Made by a program: the position numbers and the translations under genes
Notes under the pieces: generated by a model
Database searches by the model: none
The model's input: only the letters and a program-made list of their open reading frames with translations
What the model was told of the DNA's origin: nothing
Assembly (NCBI GenBank): GCA_023055355.1
Contig: JALJCS010000004.1
Span: 28,858,744 to 28,922,743, forward strand
DNA length: 64,000 bases
Reading direction: 5' to 3'
Source of the DNA: Agelaius tricolor
Lineage: Eukaryota > Chordata > Aves > Passeriformes > Icteridae
Shown: one piece after another, positions 49,441 to 61,740 of the stretch
Layout of the letters: each line of letters begins with the position of its first letter
Numbering within the stretch: position 1 is the first letter of the stretch

Positions 49441-50108
49441 AAATCTAGCTTTGTGGCCAAGAAGTTATTCTGAGTTGATTTAGGAAGAGCATTCCCAGCA
49501 TTCCTAGGATTCCTAGAATTATCCTGTGCATCAGGAAGAGCACAGACAGTAGGTCTAGGGATGTGATCTTGTCCCTCTACACAGCGCTGATGGGGCCACA
49601 TCTGGAGTGCTGTGTCCAGTTCCAAGCTCCTCAGGACAAAAGAGACACCAGGCTGCTGTAACAGGTCCAGAAAAGGGGAACAAAGGTAATTAAGGAACTA
49701 GAGAATCACTCTTATGAGGAAATGCTTATAGAGCTGGGCCTGTTCAGCCTTGAAAAGAGACCACAGAGAGAAGACGTCATCAATGTCTGTAAGTATCAGA
49801 AGGGAAGGTATCAAGAGGATGTCTCTTCTCTTGGTGCCAAGCAATAGGACAAGAGGCAAGGGGCAGAAACTGATGCACAGAAAGTTCCACCTGAACATGA
49901 GCAAGAACTTTACTGTGGAGGTGACTGTGCACTGAAACAGATTGCTCAGAAAGGCTGTGGAGTCTCCCTCACTGGAGATACCCAAGAACTGTCTGGACAC
50001 ATTCCTGCGCAATGTGCTTTACAGTGACGCTACTTGGCAGGATGGTTTGGCCAGATTACCGGCTCTGACGCCTTCCAACTTTACCCATTCTGTGTTTCCA
50101 TGATTCTA
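49441..50108 (+). mobile_element. CR1 LINE 3' end with ORF2 C-terminus, plus strand
   Basis: From TTGTGGCCAAGAAG (ORF2 VAKKA region, near 49453) and GGAAGAGCAC, through CTTGTCCCTCTACACAGCGC, ACATCTGGAGTGCTGTGTCC, GAGGAAATGCTTATAGAGCT and GTTCCACCTGAACATGAGCA, to GCTGTGGAGTCTCCCTCACT and the tail TTTCCATGATTCTATG. It covers the end of ORF2 and the whole 3' region. Frameshifts and an extra repeat of ATTCCTAGGATTCCTAG-like sequence near 49500 interrupt the coding part. Open frames on either strand here are remnants. Confidence 0.92.
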
Positions 50109-51530
50109 TGCTAAGGCTGAAGGTTTTATTATCTTTTCTTAATTAACATAATTTAAGAAAAACCTATTAGCTAAATGGAGCTAAAAGTTTTAAAAGGCGT
50201 GGGACTCACAGTGCAGGAATTTCTTGTGACTTGTTACATTATTTTTATTCTGTAACTGGTGAAAAAAAAACCTCAGTTGCTGCGCCAGCAGTTGGCTTAA
50301 GATAAGATTTGCATTAAAATGCATGCTAGGTTCACATTATAGCACTTCTTTGCTGTTATGCAGGTGCTATTGAGGAAGGTTCTCTACAAATTACAAATTC
50401 AGCAGTTTAATGAGTCTGTCAAGCTTGTCAATTGTCAAGGAGAGAAAATGGATAATCATCAGGAAGAAAGTTCAAGGTGATGTCTTTGCTAAGGTGTAGA
50501 ATGCTAATATCAAATGAGTGTGAGTATGAACAACCTCTGTGTGAAAATTATAAATCTTTTTCTCAGTATCTCTGCGCCTTATAGAACAGCTAGCACCACC
50601 CATTGGCTTCACTCTGCTGGCTGTTATGTGCCAATTATTTCAGCATTGAAGCCCATACAGCTGAAAAAAAACAACCCTCTCGTGAACACCTTTTTAATTA
50701 ACTGTTATGTTAGCTGTTAAACTTGACATGTATCTTCGTGTTACTAAGGTTACTTTCTTTCACCCAAGAATAACACAGAAATGATTACTTAAAGACGCTA
50801 AAGACCAGAAAGGAGGGAAAAGCAAACACTCAATTCCTTGTAAGGCAATCTCCTCTCATATAGAGGGATTAAAACACCTGTCCAAGAGAGTCCCTTTCTT
50901 TCCTGGGTAGCCTATGTAACAGGATATGTTATAACCCAAATTCTTTCTTCTGGAGTTGGAATTCTAAGTATTAGGCATTTTTCAGTTTATTGATTTTTTG
51001 TTTGCAATCTAGAGATATCTACGATGTTCAAACATTGTGAAACAAAGCCATCAGAGAAAAGAAAAAAGTAAAAAAATTCCCTGCTTAAGTTTAGCCATCA
51101 TGAGAATGATTTTGATCTTCTCAGTTGTTAAGTCTTTTAATTTTTAGCTATGGAAAATATTATTTTGTCAGCTATGCTGCATGAAAGCTTGTATACTCAA
51201 CAAGGAAATGTTGTTAAGCAGATTACAACTGAATTTACAAAAAAAAACCCCCAAGATAATTCAGCTAATCAAATTTATTATTTTTTTCCATGTGAATTTT
51301 GATATGATTGATTTTTAACATTTTTGCCAAATTACTGTAGATTAGATAATTATTAATTGTTTATACTGATAAATTTTAAAAGCTCTATTTGCTTTCCATG
51401 AACAGGAGTCCCTTTTTTGTTTGGATTCTGCCTTCTCTCTGATTAAAATTTCAGAATCAAATAGGGTATTCTTAAAATAATTATTTTGGTGAGGTTTAAG
51501 TAACTTGGGAGTAGTTCTACCTGTTAATTT

Positions 51531-51562
51531 GTTGCTTGTTTATATAGTTGCTTGTTTATATA
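51531..51562 (+). repeat. 16-bp tandem duplication
   Basis: GTTGCTTGTTTATATA occurs twice in direct tandem. Confidence 0.9.
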
Positions 51563-52584
51563 GGGCACTTTTGACTGATCTTGTGAGTTCCTTGGACACA
51601 AGCTCACGTAACGAAGTGGAACACTGTCTATTAAAATTAACACTGAAATCTGTGTATTTTATTGGGTGCATGACAGTAAAAGTGATGACAATTCAGATTG
51701 ACTTGTTTATGCATGATTTATGTATTGTCATCATGTATGAAATGTGTTAGACCACTTAATATACTTTTAGTGACCTTTGCATAATTATGCAGTAGTTGTC
51801 TCTGGAAAGAGGTTTCTCCTTTTCCAAGCTCTCTACTTATCAACCTTTCAAACTCAAAATCTTAGCATTCTTCTGTGTTTTACTGCAAAAGAGATTGTAA
51901 ATGCCATTTTGAAGTTTGCAAATCACTGGGCAGCCTGTGAAATAAAAGGCAATATAAAATGATCAGAACAGATTCTCTTTTGGTGCCCTTAAAGTCAAAT
52001 GATCTCTCACTCTTTTTAAATCCTTACTCCTCTCTCTGTTCTCTTCATTCAATATGGCAGTTAAGTAGGAGTTTAACTGGTTCTTCCCTGTCTCCTCATT
52101 TCCATTGCATGTGATGCTGGGAAAAAAGCAAAAAAAAAAGCAGAAAAAAGCAGAAAAAAAAGAAAATGATGAAAATAAATTTAAAAATCAAGATTTTTGG
52201 TGTATCAAATACAACATAAAAACATTCACCATATTGTTATACCTATAGAGGAAACAGTAACTAATCTTTCTGCTATTTCACATATTGGTTTCACATAGTA
52301 TGATGAAGTTAACTTTCCGTGTCATAACTATCTCCTTTTTTCTCTCATTAAAAGTAGGCATAGTAATGTCAATTTTGATTTTAGTTTATTTTTGCTTAAA
52401 CATGCCAACTTTTATTAGTCATTATTTTTGTCTACCTTCTGTGAAACTGCATAGTTCCTATAGAAGTCAGCAGCTTTTGCAGTAGTACAGCATCAACAGG
52501 GATTTTGTCTTGGAGGTTTATGTACACACTGATACATGATACTTCTGTGTATATTTTTGTTTCTAAGTACATATCTATGTTTAC

Positions 52585-52606
52585 ATGTATGTGTGTACAC
52601 ATACAT
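52585..52606. repeat. Inverted repeat, 10-bp arms and 2-nt centre
   Basis: ATGTATGTGT, GT, ACACATACAT, within a TG/CA-rich stretch. Confidence 0.85.
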
Positions 52607-54216
52607 TTGGCCAGCATGCACAATGCAAATTCATTGCATGAATGACTAGAAGACAAGCTCAGATTTCAGATATGCTGTTTTGAAATTTCAAAAAAATTTT
52701 TGACCAAGGCTAGAAAAGGCAGTTGGATTCTGAAGTTTTCTAAATATGCAAATGAGAAGTTACAGATGCAGGCATTGACTACTTACTCGTGGTCAGGTCA
52801 CACCATAATATTGTTTATTTTATTATAATATTATAACTATTTGATAGAAATTATATAAGGTTGCATTTTTTAACTCCCATAGCAATGAATACACCTTACT
52901 TAAAGACTACAATTTCTTGAGTAATGTATAAATCTCTTTCAGCATAGATAAAGAGGTCTGGTTCTTGATCATAATGATAGGAATCTTGGTCTTGCTTTGC
53001 TGATAAAAATTAGTATTTCTTGTAGATATCCTCATCTAAGGGTATGCTCTTTCAACTTGAAGTTTATTGACTTTATTATAATTTAACTGAAGTAAGCTTC
53101 TAGTGACTAAATAGTCATGGCAGTATTAACCCAGTATGTAAGGAAATAAATCTCAAAGAGATATTGGAACCATGGCCTAAAATTGTCTTGATGAAATCTG
53201 ACTCCTTTCCAAACTGAAATTTGCAAATGTTATATAAGGGATGATTAAAATCACGAAGTGGAAGTAGATTGAGATGTTTCCATTCTGTACAAATAAAGAC
53301 ACAGTGAGAGAAGCTCTCATATGCAATACAGCACAGACTAATACAAAGCAACATTTAAATTCTCTTTTCCAATACACTGCTCCACTAAAATAAGTTGTTC
53401 TGCTATGGCCAAGAGTTATTTTCCAAGCAAAACAAAAAAAGTTTAAAAGTTTTTAGACTGTGATTCTCTAAGTTACATTTTCCACAAGAAACAAAGTGCT
53501 TAGTTAATTTTGAAATACACTGCACATTTTGCCTGTAATTACAGCTCCAGGACTTCCAGTAAAATGCTTAGAGTAAAAGCATAGATTCCTCAGAATCATT
53601 CACTTTAGGAGATTGATATTATAAGTAATAAAGACCTAGGGGAATGAAGAACATCTCTTATAGAGGTCGACAATTTCTAAATATTGCTTATATTGTATCA
53701 TCCTTGAAGAAATAAGACACCAAAAAGAATTATAATTTACATGTACAAATATAAACCTAGCTTGTCAGACTTTATGGTATTAAGTTCTTAAATTTATTAT
53801 TATGTTTATTCAAAATTATATTATATTAAGGAGATTAAAATAGTTTACTAATTTATGTTGTTTATTCCACACAAATACATGAAGATGAACAGATTGCTTT
53901 TATTTCTAGAGACTTTCTAATATTACATAAATATTTTCTTACTGATCCTGAATTTATTATGATGACCTTGCACTTAAGGGATTTTGAATGATAATGAATA
54001 AAATTACATATTTGAGCTTTTGAAGGTCCGTGACTTTTATCACTTAACACCACTGAAAACACTGGAATATTTAGGGATGCCTGTGAAAGGAGGCATTAAA
54101 AAAAGAATCTCAGTGCAGAATGTATTATAGTCTGATCTATTTAATATTGTTTGTCATTGAATGTATCTTTCTTATCAAAATTTACCTAGAAAAGTAGTTG
54201 TGATGAAATATTAACC

Positions 54217-54256
54217 ATTGCTTATAGTATAAAAAGATTGCTTATAGTATAAAAAA
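54217..54256 (+). repeat. 20-bp tandem duplication
   Basis: ATTGCTTATAGTATAAAAAG occurs twice in direct tandem, the second copy with one G changed to A. Confidence 0.9.
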
Positions 54257-55234
54257 AGAATTCCTTGCCTCAAAAAAGAATGAGACAAGAATCTTCCATT
54301 TCCCACTATTTAACTAGATTTTCCATGGTGTAACTCTTTCCAATGACTGAGTAGTTTTGGAACTGTTCGAATTAAAAAGAAATGTGTTTCCTTTCACAAA
54401 AACATTAATCCCAGGTTCAAGGGCTGATTTTGAAGTTAACATGTTGTATTTCAGAAGAGACCTTGTGACTGTTTGATTCCATACAATATATTAAAGAAAG
54501 TCCACACCTACATTAGTCATCTTATCTCTTTTGTTTTATTGACTATCTAGGTGACTACTCCTTTCAGCTGTAGTAGATGTTATGCTGGGAGAATGTCAGT
54601 TTGTAAAGGCACTAATATTTTTTGGTACTTCTGAATCATGATAAGTAAATTAATTGGAAGTTACTTGCTTTTATTTTCAGGAAAACTAATGGAATGCATG
54701 TGATTCAATCAGTTCTGGGGCAGAGAATAATTGAAATGTTCATCAGTGAAATAACAGTGATATCTCTATGTGGCTGGAAAAAAATTCCCAATGTGCCATT
54801 TACAGCAATGAAGAGACAGTGAAAAAAGAAGAGGAAAAAAAGTGGGTTTTCTTATCAAAGCAATGCCTTGAAACACAGGTCATGGCCTGTTCAGGGCTTA
54901 GGAATGGTATTATCCAATTTAGTATGCTCACCAAAAAAAGCACACACGTACTTGCTCCACCTCCCACTCCTCCAATTGGAAGCACAAATGGTGAAGATCA
55001 AAGGCTAATATAAGAAAGGGAACAGTAGCAACAACAGTATTAATAGCAAAAGGTACACAAGAGATGGTGATCTATATGCAAAAATGCTCACTATGGATCC
55101 TGCAACAATAAGCAATTCTGGATGGCCTCGCCTATCATGCATTCCAGACCAACAGGAGCCCCTTCTTCCCAGAAAGAGAAAAGAGAGTCCTTTTCTCCCA
55201 AACTGTGAGCAGTCTTAGTGATCCTATATAAGAT

Positions 55235-55678
55235 ATTAAGCTATTAGGGAGCACCCAAAGGGGTGAAGGGACTTGAGGAAAAGACGTATGAGGAGCAGCT
55301 GAGGTCACTTGTTCTGTTCAGCCTGGAGGAGACTGAGGAGAGACCTCATTGCAGTTACAGCTTCCTCACAAGGGGAAGAGGAGGGGCAGACACTGATGGT
55401 TTTGGTGACAGGACCAGAGGAAATGGCCTGAAGTTGTGACAGGGGCAGTTTAGGTTGGCTATTAGAAGAAGATTTTTTCCCCCAGAGGGTGTTTGGGCAC
55501 TGGAATAGTTCCTCAGGGAAGTGGTCACAGCACCAGCCTGACAGAGTTTGAGAAGCATTTGGGCAATGCTCTCAGGCACCAGGTGTGACTCTTGAGGTGT
55601 CCTGTGCAGGGCCAGGAGCTAGGCTTAATAATCCTTGTGGATGTCTTCCACTCAGCATATTCTCTGATTCTGTGAACA
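55235..55678 (+). mobile_element. CR1 LINE 3' end, plus strand, different subfamily
   Basis: Matches the 3' region of a CR1 subfamily distinct from the copy at 49.4 kb: GAGGAGCAGCTGAGGTCACT, GTTCAGCCTGGAGGAGACTG, GAGACCTCATTGCAGTTACA, TGAGAAGCATTTGGGCAATG, CTCAGGCACCAGGTGTGACT, GTCCTGTGCAGGGCCAGGAG and the end TTCTCTGATTCTGTGAACA. About 440 bp, 5' truncated, non-coding. Confidence 0.9.
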
Positions 55679-57340
55679 CACATACATAAAATGTCTATTA
55701 AAGAATAAACTGTCAGTAATAATTTATGTTATTTTCCAAGTGCTACATATTTCCACATTATATAGGTCCTCCCTGGTTCCCATGCAACAGGATGAAGAAG
55801 GAAGAATGAAAATTTATTTCTTCTTTCAAGGTCCTGATAGGGAATTTCCAAAAACATAGTAGTATTTAATAAAATTATGAAAATATATTGACTTATTGTG
55901 GCAAAAGAACATATATTTCTGACTAGCTATATATAATAACTCTTAGAAAAAGACCAGAGAAGTAGAAGAAATACAGAAAGCTTGATTTATCAATTAAACA
56001 TAATTTGAAACCACTTCTACCAGTAATAAACAGGTAAATAATTGTATTAATTAGTATACTGAGAAAAAAAATTAATATTTATTTCTTCTCTTATTTTTAA
56101 TCAGTTTAGGTCATGAACTGCAAGGCTTTTTGAATAGGAAATTCTGTTTTACTAATAACAATTCATAAGTAATCCCGTGACAAGATCGTGCCTTATGAAT
56201 ACATTTTGTGTTTTACTGCTTAGTTGTCTCCTCAGTAAAATAAATGGCCTAAATTGTGGTTTAAGTGTTCAAGGATGTTGTTTACTGAACTGGCAGAAAT
56301 TATAGTTTAGATGCATGTTACAAATTTTTTTGTTTGAAAAATTGTAAAAAAGCATTCTCCCACAGCATGTAATTTTCTCCTGAAATGTACATTGAGACCC
56401 ACAGGAATTCATTGCAGCATGTTATTGCAGACCTACCACAGTTCTACTAATATATGATAAATATAATGAAGGAAAGTCCACTTTGATTTTTTCTTATTAA
56501 TTCTGTAAATATGAATTGAATTCCAGTTTAGTGCAAATGGTATCATGACAGATTGACAATTTAGAGATAGGTGTCCAGTGATAAACTATGAAACATGAGA
56601 TTAAAACTTTGCCACTAAACCTTAGTTTTGAATGAAATCAGGACCAAAACAAAAATAAGTACCACATTTTGTAGTACAGACATAAGTGAGTAGATCTCCT
56701 TAAAAATTTGAAATATGAAGCTTGGGATCATTTACTCAGAGATTTCTGCTGGGTAACATGGATTACTCAGTTCTGCACTCCTATGAAAAAAAAATTCCCT
56801 TTGTCTCAAATGTTAGGCAATTTTCTGGTGCAGGTGGCAGGAGATGTTGACAGTAAAGGTAGCAATAAATTCAAGGAGATGGTAAAAGGAGTACAGTTCT
56901 CAGTGTAGCTGTCGCCATGAGTAAGACATCCTGACTGCTCATGCTGGCAAGTTTTCTATTATAAATAAGACACAGAGAGAAAAAGAAGAAAAAAAGATGG
57001 TCTCAGAATTAGGTGACATATACTTATTTATTTAGATTAATTCAGGTGCAAAATTTATATTTTTGATTCTTGCTTTGCTGTAACATATTAAATATTTACA
57101 TACACATACCTACACTCAAATATACCCGCTATTCCAGAAGCTGGAGAATAGGAAGACTACACTATGTATATCTAATTGTAACTGAAAAAATATGCAAAAA
57201 GAAAAAAAATATACTGCCTGCAAAATTTACATTTCGAAGAAAAGATTACTACATTTAAACACCAAAATGTAATTCTAAATAATAATTCTGGAAATTCTTT
57301 TTATCCTTAGAAGTAGCAACTCCAAGCCTAATATTGTGAA

Positions 57341-57388
57341 AGGTAGTCTGTAAAGAGATTTTCAAGGTAGTCTGTAAAAAAATTTTCT
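57341..57388 (+). repeat. 24-bp tandem duplication, imperfect
   Basis: AGGTAGTCTGTAAAGAGATT-type unit at 57341 is repeated at 57365 with three differences near its end. Confidence 0.85.
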
Positions 57389-58472
57389 TCTGTTCAACAA
57401 ATCCACACAAAAAGATCAGAAATTTTAAAATTAAAATCTACAAATGAATTATTTATTCATTATTAATAATTAACCATGATAATTCTGGACGTCAATCTCA
57501 GTTAGTTTGCATGATGACCCTTAAGCAGTGCATTCTATTATTTTTCTTAAAGTACTTGACCAAAATGATGACGCAGATTATAACATTATTTTAAAGAATA
57601 AGTTGTTGCAATTCAAGCCTTTTGGTCTATGAATTGGGTAGAATGCTACAAATACACAAAAAAGCATCTATTTTCCCATTCCCAGTTCACTTCTGTATGT
57701 TGTTGGCATTATTTTTATTAAAACTGAACATTATTATCAATAGTCCTCGGAAAACCACATCTTTCTCTATGTCTTTCATAAGTAATACTTCAGATAGGCT
57801 GTTGATGTGCTCACTAGATTAAAATTCTTCCAGAGTTAAAAAATTACTTTTTTACCTTTCATATTTGTTAAGATTACAAACAGTGAAAGAAATTTAAAAT
57901 AAACTACTTAACATCAAAATCAAGAATATTTTGCAAATATTTGAAATATAATTTGCCCAGCACTTTTGAGATAAGTTAGATCTAGTCAGAAGAGGGAGTT
58001 AAGGACTTTTGTCCATTTTGGTCTTTTGGCTATACTGAACTTCACTGCAGAATGATGAATCCAAGATAAGATAACGTATGACTAATGAACCTCTTTGAAA
58101 ATATTTTTATTATAGAAAGAAAGCTGAAGCACTAATACTGAAAAAAAATCAATATATAAAATATATACTGAATAAGAGGAACTAAAAAAAAAAGAAAAAA
58201 TATTTCTAATTTCACTGCATCAAATTTCTGTCTTAAAATAACGAGACATCTATTAGGAGAAAGAGTGACTTCTAGACTTGTATTTCTGTTAAGTTACTAA
58301 TTTAGAAACGTTACTTGATGGACAGAGGAAGGTTTTATACTAGAATAGCCATTATATTTTCCCATATATATATATATAAAACCATAACTCTGAAAGTGGT
58401 AGATCTGGTGGTTGATTATATCTGGATTAAATGCTAACTATAGAATGAAAAGCAAGGCCAATATGTTTAATT

Positions 58473-58545
58473 ATATATATATTATACTTATATTATATAT
58501 ATATTATATTATATATATAATATTTATATTATATATATAATTAAT
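58473..58545. repeat. Palindromic TATA array
   Basis: TTATATATATATTATACTTA followed by units such as TTATATTATATATATAATAT. Strongly self-complementary, comparable to the array near 17.0 kb. Confidence 0.9.
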
Positions 58546-59679
58546 CTCTTTCTGAAATTATAGTTATATGTAACACAAAATATGGGCATTTTAAGAGAAA
58601 ATTTTGTTTTGTTTTTTATATTAATTGTTTATGTACTTTATACATTATTTTGGCTTTGGAAAAATATTTATTGGAATATATCCTAGAATAGGAGTGTATT
58701 CAATATAGTGTGGCCCTAGAATAAATCTTAATGTTTCGTTTTGAAGTCTACAAGACAGTATTAATTTCAGGCATGTTTCAGCAGCTAGAGCATAGTGCTA
58801 ACATCTGTATGGAGCTCCATGTTGTATTATATATGCAGTTCTGCATAAGCTTGTGAACTACAGATATTTTTAAAGAAAAAATATTGTATGACTTGCCCTG
58901 CTTTGAGGGAAGATAAAATAGAGGAGTTTTATTTCTTTAAAATACACCATCTTTACACCAAAGAAATTGAAGTACTTTAAAATATTTTTTTAATATAGAA
59001 ATAAAAGCAGGGTAGAAAAGCATAAAAATTTAATGAGAAATGAGTTTTTAAAATCAGGCTATAGATGGGTGCCCTATGTATGATCAAGGAGTCAAACAAA
59101 GCAGAATCTCATCTGAACAAGACAGGCAATGGAAGTACAACATCCTCAGAGTGAATTTTATAGCTGTTATGGGAGAAAGTAGTTTCCCTTTGATGAAAGC
59201 TTGAAAATAAGAAAGAGAATCTATTGAAAAATATAATATTTTAGGATCCATCATAAAAATTCCATATCTGCACCCTACACACTACATACAATTTGGTTTA
59301 TGTTTCACTACATCTAACAGCAGATTCTTCTATTGTTGTGGGTTTAAAGATATATACATGCATCAGAGTAAATTAGCCTCTTAATTTCAAATTTGACAAG
59401 TTAACATTATTACAAGGTACACAAGTGATTCTGCTCATTGTGAAAATTTGCACAGTTTCATTACAATACATTAGTATTTAAAGAAGAAAAGATATTTGTG
59501 TATTTTCTTTCTTGTGTGATAAGTTACGCTGGTTCATAGGGGGACAGGTTTTTTAATAAAAAATATCTCTGAGCAACACATCATAAGTATAGTAAAGCAG
59601 AATACTTATTTCCATAAAAAGGAGGAAATTGTTTCAATAGAACATACAAGTTTCATATTATTTGCTCAAGTTCAGGAAT

Positions 59680-59752
59680 TAAAAAAATAAAAACAAAAAA
59701 CACAAACCCAAAAAAATAAAACCAGAAAAAACACAAACTCAAAAAAAGGTTT
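59680..59752 (+). repeat. A/C-rich low-complexity tract
   Basis: AAAAAATAAAAACAAAAAAC, CACAAACCC and AAAACACAAACTC-type units, very poor in G and T. Confidence 0.85.
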
Positions 59753-59768
59753 GGACTTTAATTTTCAG

Positions 59769-59791
59769 CAATGAAAGTTTTGCTTTCATTG
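59769..59791. repeat. Inverted repeat, 9-bp arms and 5-nt loop
   Basis: CAATGAAAG, loop TTTTG, CTTTCATTG, directly after the A/C-rich tract. Confidence 0.85.
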
Positions 59792-61665
59792 TAAATGTAT
59801 AGTAGCACAAAGTTAAATCCATAATATAACAGTATATTTGGTCTTAAAATCCATAAGATATTATATCTCTGATCCTGGGTTACTTAAATTAGACACTTCT
59901 TAATAGGGAAGAAAAATATATGTGAGTAAGGAAACATCAAAACAGCATGTTAAAGTTTTAACTGAATAAATATTATCAGGTAATAAGTGACTATTTTTTA
60001 TGAATTATTAAAATATTTTTAAAAACCCCTTAGAAGGCTCTAGTAAAATAAGAAAACTTTATCAAAACACTAAGAAGTCTTGTTACTACAAAAATTAAAA
60101 AAGAGATGTATAAGGGAAAGTTCTCATATTCTGTGAAATTTAAAATCTAAAACCAAATAATTTTAGATGAAGTAAAAATAAATTATTCAGCTTATCTACA
60201 CTTACTATTCCTGCACATCATTAGGTACTTGGAATCAGTGCAGGGTCCTGTCATGCTCCTTATGTATAAGTAAATGACAATTAACTATGCTAATTTTCTA
60301 TGTTTTCTTGTTACTTCTCAGTGAATGCTTACCAAATATTTATTAATCATCATAAAGCAAGCACTGTCTCAAAGTGCCATGATAGTAGGGCTTCTGCAAG
60401 CACAGAACCAGAAGGTGGAAAGTGCATTTTAGAGCAACATATGGATAAAGATATTCTGGAAAAGTCAAGGAAGCAATAAGGCAACAGTGGTCACCATAAC
60501 AGATGGTAGTACAGACCTCCAAGAACATAAGCATTTTTATGAGTAATTCTAGTGTACTTCTCTAATTTTTAGTTACAAAAGTAGAATTTTAATGATGAAT
60601 TTAAAATCAAACAAAGGAATAGCTTTGAAGATATTTACAAAATAATTCCCCCAGGTGCATGACAACACATTGATGTTTATTTGAAAATTTAATAATGTGA
60701 TGAAGAACTAATTTTATGAGCTACTGAGAGGCAGAAAAAATCTTCTTGATACTACACAGAGATAATTAAAAGTTAGGAATTTTGAAAATGAAGGCAAATG
60801 GTTAATTTTTGATATGATACAAACAAGGAGGAGACTGGAAACATTCAAGATAAAGGGTAATCCAGAAGATGAGATTATGAGAACCTGGATCAAAGTACTT
60901 GTGTATAAATAGGAAGGAGGACTTATTGGTTAAAACCCAGACAAGATTTGAGTATGTAAAGCAAGGAAGGATCAATAGGTATAGTACTGGTATTCACAAT
61001 GCCTGAGAAAATGAGGCAACTGCAGGACTTAAATACAGCAAGAAATTAAGATGTGTCTGTTAACCATACATTAGATGGTTGAATGTTACATTCTGTTAAC
61101 ATGATGTGACAAATATTTTCTATGGGCTAGAAGATTTAATTTTGGGCCTGATTAGCATGGTCTGAAATATAGAAATAAACTTATGCTTGTTGCCTAAAAG
61201 AGTAGTAGAATTTTAGGTAAGATTATCTGGATTAGAATTCAGTTGGAGAAAAAAGAGCTTAACCAGGCTTGGAAAGCATTTTGGGACTATTGTGAACAGA
61301 AAGACCAAGAAAAATTCTCAGAGGAAAAGAAGTAATAAAAAAAAAATCAACAAACCAAAAATTTATTGAGAAAATAGTCAAGGAAGAAAAGGAAAAAAAG
61401 GAAAAAAGGATTTGCCTGACTATTCTGATGGTATTAGACAAAGAAGACAAGATTGTCATCCTGTCTCTCAGATTTGGATACAGAACTGTTTAAAGAGACT
61501 GTGAGAGATCCTTGGATTCACATGTTATCAGAGACTAGAGATAAAAAAAGGAAACAGAGAGATGGTTGGTGGAAAATTAAATGGGGTTAAAGAAAGGACA
61601 TTTTATAGTCTGAAGCTGCTAGCTATGTGCAAGAAAACAGCAAAAGGAAATGGAGAAAAATTAGA

Positions 61666-61740
61666 AGAGGAGAAGGAGAAGGAGAAGGAGAAGGAAGGAG
61701 AAGGAGAAGGAGAAGGAGAAGGAGAAGGAGAAGGAGAAGG
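61666..61740 (+). repeat. GGAGAA hexanucleotide microsatellite
   Basis: About 75 bp of GGAGAA units with one slipped unit (GGAAGGAGAA) near 61692. The same unit as the first half of the array at 2288, but flanked by unrelated purine-rich sequence (ATGGAGAAAAATTAGAAGAGG) rather than by an LTR. The Glu-, Lys- and Gly-rich frame across it (61562-61783) is an artefact of the repeat. Confidence 0.95.

Larger units (their letters stand above)
50109..55234. other. Long AT-rich unique sequence
   Basis: About 5.1 kb with no recognised gene or element. It contains short direct duplications (51531-51562, 54217-54256), an A-rich AGCAGAAAAA repeat near 52126-52164 and an inverted repeat at 52585-52606. 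Confidence 0.5.
55679..61665. other. Long AT-rich unique sequence with TA arrays
   Basis: About 6 kb with no recognised genes. It includes a 24-bp direct duplication at 57341-57388, TA arrays at 58363-58380 and 58473-58545, an A/C-rich tract at 59680-59752 and a small hairpin at 59769-59791. Confidence 0.5.

Noticed and set aside
49374..50012. Minus-strand frames of 83 and 104 codons
   Set aside because: They are antisense to the plus-strand CR1 copy.
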